Shown: positions 1-10,083, numbered from the stretch's first letter. The stretch: 64,000 nt of DNA from Brevundimonas sp. UBA7506 (GCF_002479495.1 NZ_DLNQ01000007.1:1-64000), one strand, 5' to 3'. Program-made: numbers and translations. The notes: generated by a model not told the origin, from the letters alone.

Positions 1-1
1 C

Positions 2-1114
2 GGGCTGACCCTGGCCAATGCGCCGAACTTCCCCCAGTGGGCCTCGACCGGGGCGCGGGCGGTGCTGTACGGCGGGGTGACGCCGCGCGCCGACGGGCGG
101 GTGGACGTGGGTTTCCGCCTTTACGATCCGTACCGCCAGTGCCAGCTGGTCAGCTATCAGTTCACCGCCACCTCGGAGCAGTGGCGCCGGATCGCGCACA
201 AGATTTCGGACGTCATCTATCAGCGCATGACGGGCGAGGCGGGCTTCTTTGACTCGCGCGTCCTGTTCGTGTCCGAGAGCGGCACCCAGCTGAACAAGCT
301 GTCGCGTCTGACCATCGTCGATCAGGACGGCTACAACCCCGTCTTCCTGACCCAGGGCGACGAGATCATCATGTCGCCGCGCTTCTCGGCGTCCAACCCG
401 GACGAGGTCACCTATGTGGCGCTCGGCAAGGACTACAGCCGCATCTATCTGTACAACCTGTCGACGGGCCGCCGCGAAAGTCTGGGCGAGTTCGACGGTC
501 AGGTGCTGGCGCCGCGCTTCTCGAACGACGGGACCAAGATGGCCTTCTCGATCATCCGGGGCGGAAACACCGACGTCTATGTGATGAACCTGCGCACGCG
601 CCAGCTGTCGCGCCTGACCAGCGACCCCGGCATCGACACCTCGCCGTCGTTCAGCCCGGACGGCAACCAGATCGTCTTCACCTCGGACCGTTCGGGTTCG
701 GCGCGCCTCTACACCATGCGGGCCGACGGCTCGGGCCAGCGGCCGATCTCGCGCGGCGGCGGCATCTATACGGCCCCGGCCTGGAGCCCGCGCGGCGACA
801 TGATCGCCTTCACCAAGCAGTCGGGCGGACGTTTCCACATCGGCGTCATGAAGTCGGACGGGACGGGCGAGCGCATCCTGTCGTCCAGCTATTTCGAGGA
901 AGGCCCGTCCTGGGCGCCGAACGGCCGATACATCGCCTTTGCGCGCCAGAGCCCGGGCGGCGACACGCGTCTGTGGACCGTCGACCTGTCGGGTCGGGTG
1001 GTGGCGCAGGCCGGCTATGACGGACGCGGATCGGACCCGGCCTGGTCGGGTCTGCTGGACGCCCCGCCGGCCAGCCTGGGCATCGGGCAGGGGCCGGATT
1101 CCTGCCCTGCCTGA
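2..1114 (+). CDS. tolB: Tol-Pal system protein TolB (5' end outside window)
   Basis: Periplasmic beta-propeller protein that links the inner-membrane TolQRA motor to Pal and the outer membrane during envelope constriction. The reading frame is open from base 2, so the signal peptide and first residues lie upstream of the window. The first visible residues ([10 protein letters not shown], then GARAVLYGG) match the N-terminal D1 domain of TolB. The rest holds repeated WD40/PD40-type blades, each with an SPDG-like turn followed by IVFTSDR- or IAFTKQ-type strands. Pal and CpoB follow in the usual order, which supports the call. The codon after the last blade ends in a short Pro/Gly-rich tail. Certain apart from the missing start. 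Confidence 0.96.
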   Translation, partial: GLTLANAPNFPQWASTGARAVLYGGVTPRADGRVDVGFRLYDPYRQCQLVSYQFTATSEQWRRIAHKISDVIYQRMTGEAGFFDSRVLFVSESGTQLNKLSRLTIVDQDGYNPVFLTQGDEIIMSPRFSASNPDEVTYVALGKDYSRIYLYNLSTGRRESLGEFDGQVLAPRFSNDGTKMAFSIIRGGNTDVYVMNLRTRQLSRLTSDPGIDTSPSFSPDGNQIVFTSDRSGSARLYTMRADGSGQRPISRGGGIYTAPAWSPRGDMIAFTKQSGGRFHIGVMKSDGTGERILSSSYFEEGPSWAPNGRYIAFARQSPGGDTRLWTVDLSGRVVAQAGYDGRGSDPAWSGLLDAPPASLGIGQGPDSCPA

Positions 1115-1266
1115 TCCGTTTACGGCTTCGTGCGATCACGAGCGGAGCCATTCCCATAAACTGTGCGTTATCGCGTCTGGCGCGACGCGGCGCCGCAGTC
1201 TAGCTGACCGCAACAACAGCCAAGCTTGAGGCCGCCGTCCTCAGACCGAACCAAGGAGACGACCCG

Positions 1267-1821
1267 ATGAACACCTCGACCCTGATCAAGCTGGCGACTG
1301 TCAGCGCCGCCGTCGCCGCCCTGGCCGCCTGCGCGCCCAAGCCCAAGGTTGAACCGGCCGTGCCGACGACCCCGGCCCAGCCGACCGGCCCGCAATACCC
1401 GACCGCCCCGACCGGCCCCGTCACCGGCGGCAACGTCGGCGCCGCCATGCCGGGCTCGGAGCAGGACTTCGTCGTCAACGTCGGCGACCGCGTCTATTTC
1501 GACCTGGACTCCTACTCGGTGCGCCCGGAAGCCCAGCCGCGTCTGGACGCCCAGGCCGCCTGGCTGCAGCGCTATCCGCAGGTCACGGTCCGCATCGAAG
1601 GCAACGCCGACGAACGCGGCACGCGTGAATACAACCTGGCCCTGGGCGCCCGTCGCGCCGAGGCCGTCCGCACCTATCTGATCCAGCGCGGCGTCCCCGC
1701 CGGCCGCATCGACACCATCAGCTTCGGCAAGGAGCGTCCGATCGCCGAGGGTTCGAACGAAGGCGCCTGGGCCCAGAACCGCAACGCCCACACCGCCATC
1801 GTGTCGGGCGCCCCGCGCTAA
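1267..1821 (+). CDS. pal: Peptidoglycan-associated lipoprotein Pal
   Basis: Outer-membrane lipoprotein that binds peptidoglycan and TolB. The 184-residue product begins with a lipoprotein signal peptide ending in a LAAC lipobox (Cys22). A Pro-rich linker (about residues 25-60) and an OmpA_C domain (about 75-180) follow. The domain shows the YFDLDSYSV strand, the NADERGTREYN peptidoglycan-binding segment and LGARRAEAVR. Length is normal for the family. The ATG is preceded by AAGGAGACGACCCG, a good ribosome binding site. It sits about 150 bp after tolB and is followed by a strong terminator, so tolB-pal can end transcription here. Confidence 0.97.
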   Translation: MNTSTLIKLATVSAAVAALAACAPKPKVEPAVPTTPAQPTGPQYPTAPTGPVTGGNVGAAMPGSEQDFVVNVGDRVYFDLDSYSVRPEAQPRLDAQAAWLQRYPQVTVRIEGNADERGTREYNLALGARRAEAVRTYLIQRGVPAGRIDTISFGKERPIAEGSNEGAWAQNRNAHTAIVSGAPR

Positions 1822-1847
1822 ACACCGCGGAAGCGACAGAATGAAGG

Positions 1848-1883
1848 GAGGCGTCGGCTTTGCAGCCGGCGCCTCTTTTCTTT
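1848..1883 (+). terminator. Rho-independent terminator after pal
   Basis: An 11-bp stem (1848-1858 with 1865-1875, one G-T wobble) closes a 6-base loop and is followed directly by TTTTCTTT. It lies 27 bases after the pal stop codon and separates tolB-pal from the DUF3667 gene. Confidence 0.85.
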
Positions 1884-1930
1884 GAGGGCGTAGCGGATCA
1901 AAGTCCGCGCCGAATCCGGGGGGACTTTGC

Positions 1931-3082
1931 GTGATTGATCTGGAAGCAGCGGGCGGCGCCATGACGGGCGGCATCATCGCGGGGGCCATCGAAAAGCCGA
2001 CCGGCAAGGCGGGCGAGCATCACACGATCTGCGCCGACTGCGGGGCCGAGGTCAGCGGCAACTTCTGCTCCAACTGCGGTCAGGCGGCCCATGTGCACCG
2101 CACCCTGCTGCATCTGGGCGAAGAACTGCTGCACGGGGTCATGCATTTCGACGGCCGCTTCTGGCGGACCCTGCCGCTGCTGATCCTCAATCCGGGGCGG
2201 CTGACCCGCGAGTGGGTGCAGGGCAAGCGCACGCGCTACGTCTCGCCCCTGGCCATGTTCCTGTTCACCCTGTTCGTGATGTTCTTCGCGCTCAGCTTCA
2301 TGCCGCATTCGGAGGTGAAGCTGCAGGGCTTGCCGGAGCAGATCGCCGCCCAGCGCGAGGCGATCGCCGAGGCCGAGGTGGTCGTCGCCGCCGCCCAGAA
2401 GGAGGTCGATGAGGCCACGGCGGCGATGGAGCCCGCCGACGGTTCGCCGCCTGCGCCCAACAGCGGGGCGCGGGCCGGGGTCGCCGCCGGGGTTCTGGCC
2501 GCCGCCCAGGCCGGGGTGATCAGCGAGAAGGCCAAGCTGGAACGGCTGGAGCATGACGCCGTCGAGGGCCGCAAGGACGGCCTGACGCCCGGGAGCTGGC
2601 AGGCGCAGGTGGCCGATCTGGCCGCCGACGTGGGCCAGGACGGCGAGGTCAACGGCCTGACCAAGACCGTGGCCAAGAAGCTGAAGAACCCGGACCTGGC
2701 GCTCTACAAGCTGCAGCAGACCGTCTACAAGTTCGCCTTCCTGCTGGTGCCCTTGTCGATCCCCTTCGTGGCCCTGATGTTCCTGTGGAAGCGGGGCTTC
2801 ACCCTGTACGATCACGGGGTCTTCGTCCTCTATTCGCTGACCTTCATGTCGCTGCTGCTGATGGCGGTGGTGGTGCTGGCCACGACCATCAAGGGGGCGG
2901 GGCCCGCCGTGGGACTTGTGGCCAGCCTGATCGTGCCGGTGCATATGTTCGCCCAGCTGAAGGGCGCCTACAGCCTGAAGATCTTCTCGACTCTGTGGCG
3001 GACGATCGCCCTGCTGATCTTCTGCGAGATCGCGGCGACCCTGTTCATCGTCTCGATCATCTATCTGGGCCTCGGCCACTGA
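1931..3082 (+). CDS. DUF3667-type membrane protein with N-terminal zinc ribbon
   Basis: A 383-residue protein of unknown function. Near the N-terminus (about residues 33-50) is a CxxC-x8-CxxC zinc ribbon (CADC ... CSNC). A conserved block follows (LHLGEELLHGVMHFD, LTREWVQGKR, LAMFLFTLFVMFF) that is typical of DUF3667 proteins, including a first membrane helix. A long Ala/Glu-rich, probably coiled-coil segment (about 130-250) and three or four hydrophobic helices make up the C-terminal half. The start used is GTG, behind a GGGGGG purine run. An in-frame ATG ten codons later (1961) is possible but has a weaker ribosome site. It sits between pal and cpoB, an unusual guest in a Tol-Pal cluster. 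Confidence 0.8.
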   Translation: MIDLEAAGGAMTGGIIAGAIEKPTGKAGEHHTICADCGAEVSGNFCSNCGQAAHVHRTLLHLGEELLHGVMHFDGRFWRTLPLLILNPGRLTREWVQGKRTRYVSPLAMFLFTLFVMFFALSFMPHSEVKLQGLPEQIAAQREAIAEAEVVVAAAQKEVDEATAAMEPADGSPPAPNSGARAGVAAGVLAAAQAGVISEKAKLERLEHDAVEGRKDGLTPGSWQAQVADLAADVGQDGEVNGLTKTVAKKLKNPDLALYKLQQTVYKFAFLLVPLSIPFVALMFLWKRGFTLYDHGVFVLYSLTFMSLLLMAVVVLATTIKGAGPAVGLVASLIVPVHMFAQLKGAYSLKIFSTLWRTIALLIFCEIAATLFIVSIIYLGLGH

Positions 3083-3138
3083 CCTTTGCCTCGAACCCGG
3101 CCTTGCGAGCGCCGCAAATCGATGGGACGACTTGAGAC

Positions 3139-3981
3139 ATGCTGAAGCTGCCTTTTTCCAAATCCGCCGCCCTGACGGCCATCGGCCTGACCCTGATCGG
3201 GGGCGCGGTCGTGGCCCAGGTCGCGCCGATGGAGCCGGTCCAGTGGGACAAGCGCCGTCTGGACCAGTTGGACCGCAATGTCCGCCGTCTGGAGCGCGCC
3301 CTGACCCAGAGGAACGCCGCCGGTCAGCCCGTCCTGGTCGAGCCTGATCCCGAGGTCGTGGCCATGCAGGGCCAGCTGCAGATCATGGACCGCCGTCTGG
3401 CCGACGTGGAGCAGACCTTCCAGCGGATGAACGCCGACAGCGAGCGTCTGACCTTCCAGCTGGACGAGGCGACGCGCGACAACGCCGCCCTGAGCCGCCG
3501 CCTGCGCGATCTGGAAGGCCGGGTCGAGCGCGCCGAAAAGGCGGCCGAGGAAGAGGCCGAGCTGAACGGGCCGATCGTCGCCAACTCGCCGACCGGGGAT
3601 GCGGCCCAGGACCTGACGGCGGCGCTGCGCCTGCTGGGCACCGACGGCGTGCGCGGGCAGCGGGCGCTGGAGACGGTCATCGTCACCTGGCCCAATACGC
3701 CGCAGTCGCGTGAGGCCAGCAGCCGTCTGGGCGACCTGCACGTCGCCGCCCGCGACAACGCCGCCGCCGTGCCCGCCTACGCGGCCGCCCTGAACGGCTG
3801 GCCGCGTACGCCTTGGGCGCCGGAAACGACGCTGAAGCTGGCCGAGGCCCTGCGCGCCACCGACCGGGCCACCCAGGCCTGCGGCGCCCTGAACGAGTTC
3901 ACCCGCCGCTACGCCGACACGGCCACGGCGGCGCAGAAGACCCGCGCCACGCAACTGCGCACGCGGGCGAACTGCAGCTGA
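3139..3981 (+). CDS. cpoB: Tol-Pal system protein CpoB (YbgF)
   Basis: Periplasmic protein that coordinates peptidoglycan synthesis with outer-membrane constriction through TolA and PBP1b in E. coli. The 280-residue product has a signal peptide (residues 1-28, hydrophobic AIGLTLIGGAVVAQ). A coiled-coil trimerisation region follows (about 35-135, heptads rich in L, R, E). A TPR-containing YbgF C-terminal domain occupies about 155-280 (DLTAALRLL, TWPNTPQSREASSRLGDLHVAA, WPRTPWAPETTLKLAEAL). Length is normal. It probably forms one transcript with tilS, which begins across its stop codon. Confidence 0.93.
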   Translation: MLKLPFSKSAALTAIGLTLIGGAVVAQVAPMEPVQWDKRRLDQLDRNVRRLERALTQRNAAGQPVLVEPDPEVVAMQGQLQIMDRRLADVEQTFQRMNADSERLTFQLDEATRDNAALSRRLRDLEGRVERAEKAAEEEAELNGPIVANSPTGDAAQDLTAALRLLGTDGVRGQRALETVIVTWPNTPQSREASSRLGDLHVAARDNAAAVPAYAAALNGWPRTPWAPETTLKLAEALRATDRATQACGALNEFTRRYADTATAAQKTRATQLRTRANCS

Positions 3982-5384
3982 GCCCAGGCGACGCCGACAG
4001 CCTGACCGGCCGGGTCTTCGCCCGGCTGGACGCGCGGCTGGACCCGGAGCGGGACGAGCCGGTCGCGGTCGCCCTGTCGGGCGGGGGCGACTCCATGGCC
4101 CTGCTGCATCTGGTCGCCGACTGGGCCAGGGCGCGCGGGCGGCGGCTGCTGGCCCTGACGGTGGATCACCATCTCAATCCTGCAAGCGCGGACTGGACCC
4201 GGTTCGCGGGCGAGGCCGCGCGCGCGGTCGGGGCCGATTGGCGCGCCTTGAGCTGGGATGCGCCCGTCGTCGGGCCGGGTCTGACGGCGCGGGCGCGGGC
4301 GGCGCGGCATGGGCTGATCGCCGAGGCGGCGCGGGCGGCGGGGGCGCGGGTCGTGTTGCTGGCCCACACGCTGGACGACGTGGCCGAGGCCGACTGGATG
4401 CGGGCGAGGGGCTCGACGATCGGCAGGTTGCGCGAGTGGTCGCCGTCGCCGGTCTGGCCGCAGGGGCGCGGGCTGATGCTGCTGCGGTCCCTGCTGGACG
4501 AGCGGCGCGAGGCGCTGCGGGACGATCTGCGGGCGCGGGGGCAGGGTTGGATTGAGGACCCGGCCAATGCCGATGAGCGGTTCGGACGCAGCCGGGCGCG
4601 GGCGGCGCTGGCGGGCGTTCCGGCCGTCGCCCTTTCCAGCGTCATCCCCGGCCCTGTGCCGGGGATCCAGACACTCGACGACGAAGGATCATGCGGCGAC
4701 GGATCAGCATCCAGGGGGATGTTTCTGGACCCTCGGGACAAGCCCGAGGGTGACGGAGAGAATGAGATCCGGGACAGCGAGCTTGGTCCGTTCGTCTGGG
4801 CAGGCGTGCTGCACATCCCCCGCGACGTGTCGGGCTCGGCCCTGGCGGCGGCCCTGCTGTGCGCGGGGGGCGGCGCGGTTCCGCCGCGCGGGGAGCGGCT
4901 GGAACGGCTGCGGGCGAAGCTGGCGGCGGGCGAGGATTTCGTCGCGGGCCTGGCGGGGGCGCGGGTCGAGGCGGAGGGCGCGACCGTGCTTCTGATGCGC
5001 GAGCCGGGGGAGATGAAGCGGCGCCCGCCTGCGCCTGTGGCGCTGGCGCCCGGCGTTCCGGCCGTCTGGGACGGGCGCTTCGAGATCACGGCCAGAGAAG
5101 GCGGCTGGCGGGTCGAGGCGGCGGCCGGGCGGTTGGCGCTGTTGGCCGAGGCGGATCGGCGCATTCTTGGGGGGCTCCCGGCGGCGGCGCGCGGCGCCTT
5201 GCCCGTTCTGGTTCGGGACGATGGAGACGGCCCGATTCTGGCATGGCGCGGGGCGACGGTGCGGGCCCTGGGCGCGCGGCGTCTCAGCCTGGCCTTGGGC
5301 GAAACGACGCAGGAAGCCGACCTCTTTCACCCCATGCATGGCGAAACGCCGCCGACTGACCTATTTTCCTGGAAAGACTGCTGA
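3978..5384 (+). CDS. tilS: tRNA(Ile)-lysidine synthetase TilS with in-frame repeat insertion
   Basis: ATP-dependent ligase that attaches lysine to C34 of the CAU anticodon tRNA(Ile), so that it reads AUA. The SGGGDS P-loop (about residues 34-39), TVDHHLN and LAHTLDDVAE identify the N-type PP-ATPase domain. A substrate-binding region fills the C-terminal half. The start is uncertain: no ATG or GTG is in frame before the P-loop. The nearest TTG (3813) would overlap cpoB by 169 bases. I place the start at CTG 3978, which gives a CTGA overlap with the cpoB stop, like the GTGA and TTGA overlaps elsewhere in this window. About 40 residues between the ATPase and C-terminal parts come from a genomic palindromic repeat (4640-4757). 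Confidence 0.85.
   Translation: MSPGDADSLTGRVFARLDARLDPERDEPVAVALSGGGDSMALLHLVADWARARGRRLLALTVDHHLNPASADWTRFAGEAARAVGADWRALSWDAPVVGPGLTARARAARHGLIAEAARAAGARVVLLAHTLDDVAEADWMRARGSTIGRLREWSPSPVWPQGRGLMLLRSLLDERREALRDDLRARGQGWIEDPANADERFGRSRARAALAGVPAVALSSVIPGPVPGIQTLDDEGSCGDGSASRGMFLDPRDKPEGDGENEIRDSELGPFVWAGVLHIPRDVSGSALAAALLCAGGGAVPPRGERLERLRAKLAAGEDFVAGLAGARVEAEGATVLLMREPGEMKRRPPAPVALAPGVPAVWDGRFEITAREGGWRVEAAAGRLALLAEADRRILGGLPAAARGALPVLVRDDGDGPILAWRGATVRALGARRLSLALGETTQEADLFHPMHGETPPTDLFSWKDC
4640..4757. repeat. Palindromic repeat element inserted in frame within tilS
   Basis: Begins GTCATCCCCGGCCCTGTG and ends with a CTCGGGACAAGCCCGAGGGTGACGG-type arm. Both arms carry their own hairpins (CCCCGGCCCTGTGCCGGGG; CCCTCGGGACAAGCCCGAGGG), and the ends GTCATCCC and GGGTGAC are roughly complementary. 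Translated in the tilS frame it reads SVIPG-PVPGIQ at one end and DPRDKPEGDG at the other, a signature I know from translated intergenic repeats in alphaproteobacteria. The reading frame stays open across it. Confidence 0.8.
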
Positions 5385-5426
5385 TCGACGGAGCGTCCCG
5401 GCGCGCGTCGAGGAACCGAGGACCGA

Positions 5427-7400
<1,974 letters not shown>

Positions 7401-7426
7401 TCTTTCGGACGGGCTGAAAAGGATGA

Positions 7427-7456
7427 GGGGCGGGCCGCGAGGCTCGCCCCTTTTTC
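7427..7456 (+). terminator. Rho-independent terminator after ftsH
   Basis: Stem GGGGCGGGCC (7427-7436) pairs with GGCTCGCCCC (7441-7450, one wobble) over a GCGA tetraloop, followed by TTTTT. It lies 26 bases after the ftsH stop codon. Confidence 0.9.
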
Positions 7457-7471
7457 GTGCGTCCTTTCTTG

Positions 7472-7605
7472 CCCGCTCATCCCCGCGGAGGCTGGGATCC
7501 AGTGCTCTGGCCTCCAGCGCCCTCCGTTGGCCGAACAAGGCGCCGCTACCCCAACTCGGCGTCCGAAGCTCTCACTGGGTCCCCGCCTCCGCGGGGATGA
7601 GCGGA
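7472..7605. repeat. Inverted-repeat element, CCGCTCATCCCCGCGG family, copy 1
   Basis: The left arm (CCGCTCATCCCCGCGGAGG ... GGATCCAGTG) is the near-perfect reverse complement of the right arm (CACTGGGTCCCCGCCTCCGCGG ... GATGAGCGG). A non-repeated centre of about 65 bp lies between them. A second copy with the same arms is at 48818-48945. It is non-coding, lies between ftsH and the acyltransferase gene, and could fold into a long hairpin in RNA from either strand. Confidence 0.8.
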
Positions 7606-7634
7606 AAGTCTTTAAACAGATTAGTTTGTAATTT

Positions 7635-7644
7635 AGACTAGTCT
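7635..7644. promoter_or_regulatory. Candidate operator AGACTAGTCT upstream of acyltransferase gene
   Basis: A perfect 10-bp palindrome in an A+T-rich stretch (7610-7652), 36 bases before the acyltransferase ATG. The surroundings (CAGATTAGT and TAGACTAGTCTG) look like a repressor operator over a promoter. The regulator is not identified. The winged-helix gene at 9602 is one candidate. Prediction only. Confidence 0.35.
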
Positions 7645-7679
7645 GTGAAATATGGCGTTATCCGAAACAGGAGGACGCC

Positions 7680-8894
7680 ATGACGGCATCCCAATTCGAT
7701 CAAACCGAGCGCCTCCACGGCCTCGACGGGCTGCGGGGCGCGGCCCTGCTGCTGGGGGTGGTGCTGCACGCGACCCTGTCCTTCTTTCCCGCGCAGATCT
7801 GGATCGTGGCCGACGACCAGAAGTCGGTCTGGGCCAGCGGGCTCTTCTTCGTCATCCACCTGTTCCGCATGGGCAGCTTCTTCCTGATCGCGGGGCTGTT
7901 CGGCCACATGATGCTGAAGCGACGCGGTAGGGCCGGCTTTATCAAGGACCGGCTGATCCGCATCGCCGGGCCGCTGGCGGCCTTCTGGGGGCCGGTGCTG
8001 GCGGGGATTGTGGCGGTGCTGATCTGGAACGCTTCGCTGTTGGGGCTGACGGCGGCCGACGCCCCGCCGCCGCCGACCTATGACTGGACCAATATCCCCC
8101 TGACCCATCTGTGGTTCCTGTGGGTGCTGCTGTGGTTCTACGCCGCCCTGGTGATCGGGCAGGCCGTCGTCGCCCGACTGGATCGGGCTGGGCGTCTCGG
8201 ACGAGGGCTGGACCGGCTGGCTGGTGGACTGATCACGCCGTGGGGGCCTTTCATTCTGGGCGCGCCGCTGGCGGTCTCTCTGTGGTTCGAGCCGAACTGG
8301 ATCGCCTTCTTCGGCATTCCGACGCCGGATGCGGGACTGGTTCCCGAGACCTCGGCCCTGATCGGCTTCGGTCTGGCCTTCGGCGTAGGCGTGCTGCTGG
8401 ACCGTCGGCGCGACCTGCTGAAGCGGATGGAGGTCTGGACCCCGGTCTGGCTGGGGCTGGCCCTGGGCGCGGGGACGACGGCCCTGATGCTGTCGGGCGG
8501 GCCGACGCCGGTCCTGACGCCGATGACCGACCCGGCGGCCAAGGCCATGACGGCGGCGGCCTTCGGCGTGGCGACCTATGCCTCGGTGTTCGCGGTGGTC
8601 GGTCTGGCGCTGAGGTTCTGGTCGGGCCACAGCACCCTGAGGCGCTATCTGGCCGACGCCTCTTACTGGATCTACATCGTCCATCTGCCGCTTGTGATGG
8701 CGGCCCAGGTGGTGGTGAAGGACTGGCCGCTGGTCTGGCCGGTCAAGCTGGCGATCGTCGTGGTCGGGGTCATGGCCGTCTGCCTGGCCAGCTATGAACT
8801 GATGGTGCGCCACGGCTTCATCGGGCGCTGGCTGAACGGGCGGCGCGTGCCGTGGCGTCGGGCGCGCGTCAGCATCCCGCTCGCCGCCGAATAG
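7680..8894 (+). CDS. Acyltransferase 3 family membrane protein
   Basis: A 404-residue polytopic protein of the acyltransferase-3 (OafA/OpgC-like) family, which transfers acyl groups to envelope carbohydrates or other exported molecules. The diagnostic N-terminal motif RLHGLDGLRGAALLLGVVLHA (about residues 9-30) contains the family Arg and His positions. About ten hydrophobic helices follow, and the C-terminal YWIYIVHLP segment is also typical. The ATG has a clear GGAGG six bases upstream. The substrate cannot be told from the sequence. A palindromic operator candidate lies just upstream, and a membrane protein plus small regulator follow on the same strand. Confidence 0.88.
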   Translation: MTASQFDQTERLHGLDGLRGAALLLGVVLHATLSFFPAQIWIVADDQKSVWASGLFFVIHLFRMGSFFLIAGLFGHMMLKRRGRAGFIKDRLIRIAGPLAAFWGPVLAGIVAVLIWNASLLGLTAADAPPPPTYDWTNIPLTHLWFLWVLLWFYAALVIGQAVVARLDRAGRLGRGLDRLAGGLITPWGPFILGAPLAVSLWFEPNWIAFFGIPTPDAGLVPETSALIGFGLAFGVGVLLDRRRDLLKRMEVWTPVWLGLALGAGTTALMLSGGPTPVLTPMTDPAAKAMTAAAFGVATYASVFAVVGLALRFWSGHSTLRRYLADASYWIYIVHLPLVMAAQVVVKDWPLVWPVKLAIVVVGVMAVCLASYELMVRHGFIGRWLNGRRVPWRRARVSIPLAAE

Positions 8895-8958
8895 CTTGCC
8901 AACCTTGGCGGCTGCGTCCATCCGAAGGGGGCAGCCGCGTCGCGCCAGGAATCACCCG

Positions 8959-9597
8959 ATGACCGACAAGTCCCGCACGCCCGAAGCCGACCTCGCCTTC
9001 ATGCGCTCGATCGTGGAGGGCAATGGGCGACCGTCGATGACCCTGGCCGTCTGTTATCTGGCGGGGGGGCTGCTGTACGGCCTGCAGTGCCTGTTCCACG
9101 TCGGCCAGGTGGTCGGCCTGATCCGTTGGCCCGACCTGGCCAATCTGATCTTCGTCGTCGGCATAACCGTGGCCTTTCTGGCGGTCCTGACCTGGGCCGT
9201 TCTGAAGGACCGCAAGGCCGGGACGTCCAACCGGGGGCCACTGGCGACGCGGGTGACCTCGGCCGCCTTCAGCGCCACCGGCATGGCCAACGCCGCCGTG
9301 ATCATCGTCTTCGGCGTGGGGGCCGTGCGGGACCAGGATTTCGCCGTCTGGCTCTATTACGCCGCCATCGTCTTCGCCCTGCAGGCGGCGGCCTGGTATG
9401 TGGCCTGGGTGCTGAAGAAGAAGGGCTGGATGCTGGCGGTGTCGCTGGGCGGGTGGGTGACGGCGGTGGCCCTGGGCGTGCTGGTGCGTCAGCCGGTGGC
9501 CTATCTGGGCGTCTGCACCGTGGCCCTCTTCCTGCTGTTCGCCCTGCCGGGCTGGGCCCTGTTCCGGGACGCCCGCGCGGGCGCCAAGGCCGCCTGA
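8959..9597 (+). CDS. Unrecognised polytopic membrane protein
   Basis: A 212-residue protein with about six hydrophobic helices (for example MTLAVCYLAGGLLYGLQ, LANLIFVVGITVAFLAVL, VALGVLVRQPVAYLGV) after a short charged N-terminus (MTDKSRTPEADLAFMRSIVEG). I do not recognise the family. I chose the ATG at 8959 because the segment before it is poor coding sequence and GGAATCACCCG lies upstream. The next gene, a small winged-helix regulator, begins 5 bases after the stop, so the two are almost certainly co-transcribed and may act together, for example as a regulator and its membrane target. Confidence 0.75.
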   Translation: MTDKSRTPEADLAFMRSIVEGNGRPSMTLAVCYLAGGLLYGLQCLFHVGQVVGLIRWPDLANLIFVVGITVAFLAVLTWAVLKDRKAGTSNRGPLATRVTSAAFSATGMANAAVIIVFGVGAVRDQDFAVWLYYAAIVFALQAAAWYVAWVLKKKGWMLAVSLGGWVTAVALGVLVRQPVAYLGVCTVALFLLFALPGWALFRDARAGAKAA

Positions 9598-9601
9598 CGC
9601 C

Positions 9602-9904
9602 ATGGGTCTGGCGGACGACTTTGGACGGATCGACGAGGTCATCCACGGCCGCATGCGGCTGGGGATCATGGTCTATCTGGCCGACGTCGAGGCGGCGGAC
9701 TTCACCGAGCTGAAGACCGTGCTGGAGGCGACCCAGGGCAATCTGTCGGTCCACCTGAAGAAGCTGGAAGAGGCGGGCTATGTCGCCATCAGCAAGAGCT
9801 TCGTGAACAACAAGCCCCTGACGCGCATCGCCATCACGCCGGAAGGTCGGGCGGCGTTCGCGGCCTATCTGGACGCCCTGGGCGGGTTGATCGGGCGGAA
9901 GTAG
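9602..9904 (+). CDS. Small winged-helix transcriptional regulator (HTH_34/MarR-like)
   Basis: A 100-residue DNA-binding protein made almost wholly of one winged helix. R-L-G-I-M-V-Y-L is the first helix, FTELKTVLEATQGNLSVHL contains the recognition helix, and KSFVNNKPLTRIAITPEGR is the wing. This pattern is typical of the HTH_34 (winged helix DNA-binding, PF13601-like) group. No ligand domain is present. It sits 5 bases after the membrane protein gene at 8959 and probably controls that operon. The ATG has a weak ribosome site and probably relies on translational coupling. Confidence 0.85.
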   Translation: MGLADDFGRIDEVIHGRMRLGIMVYLADVEAADFTELKTVLEATQGNLSVHLKKLEEAGYVAISKSFVNNKPLTRIAITPEGRAAFAAYLDALGGLIGRK

Positions 9905-9906
9905 GC

Positions 9907-10083
9907 TTCCCTTCTCCCCTTGAGGGAGAAGGTGGCAGGCGGGCCTGACGGATGAGGGGTGCGAGCGCCGCCTATCCGACGAAGTCCGCAGCACACGGGA
10001 TTGATCGACGGTCAGACGCTGCGCCGACACCCCTCATCCGAGCGCCTCCGGCGCCCCCCTTCTCCCACAGGGGGAGAAGGGGG
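9907..10083. repeat. Nested inverted-repeat element, CTTCTCCCCTTGAGGGAGAAG family, copy A
   Basis: Outer arms CTTCTCCCCTTGAGGGAGAAGG and CTTCTCCCACAGGGGGAGAAGG are each self-complementary hairpins. Inner arms GGATGAGGGGTG and CACCCCTCATCC pair with each other. The centre of about 65 bp is unique. Related copies lie at 12961-13140 and 13753-13928. Non-coding; between two convergent genes here. Confidence 0.85.
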
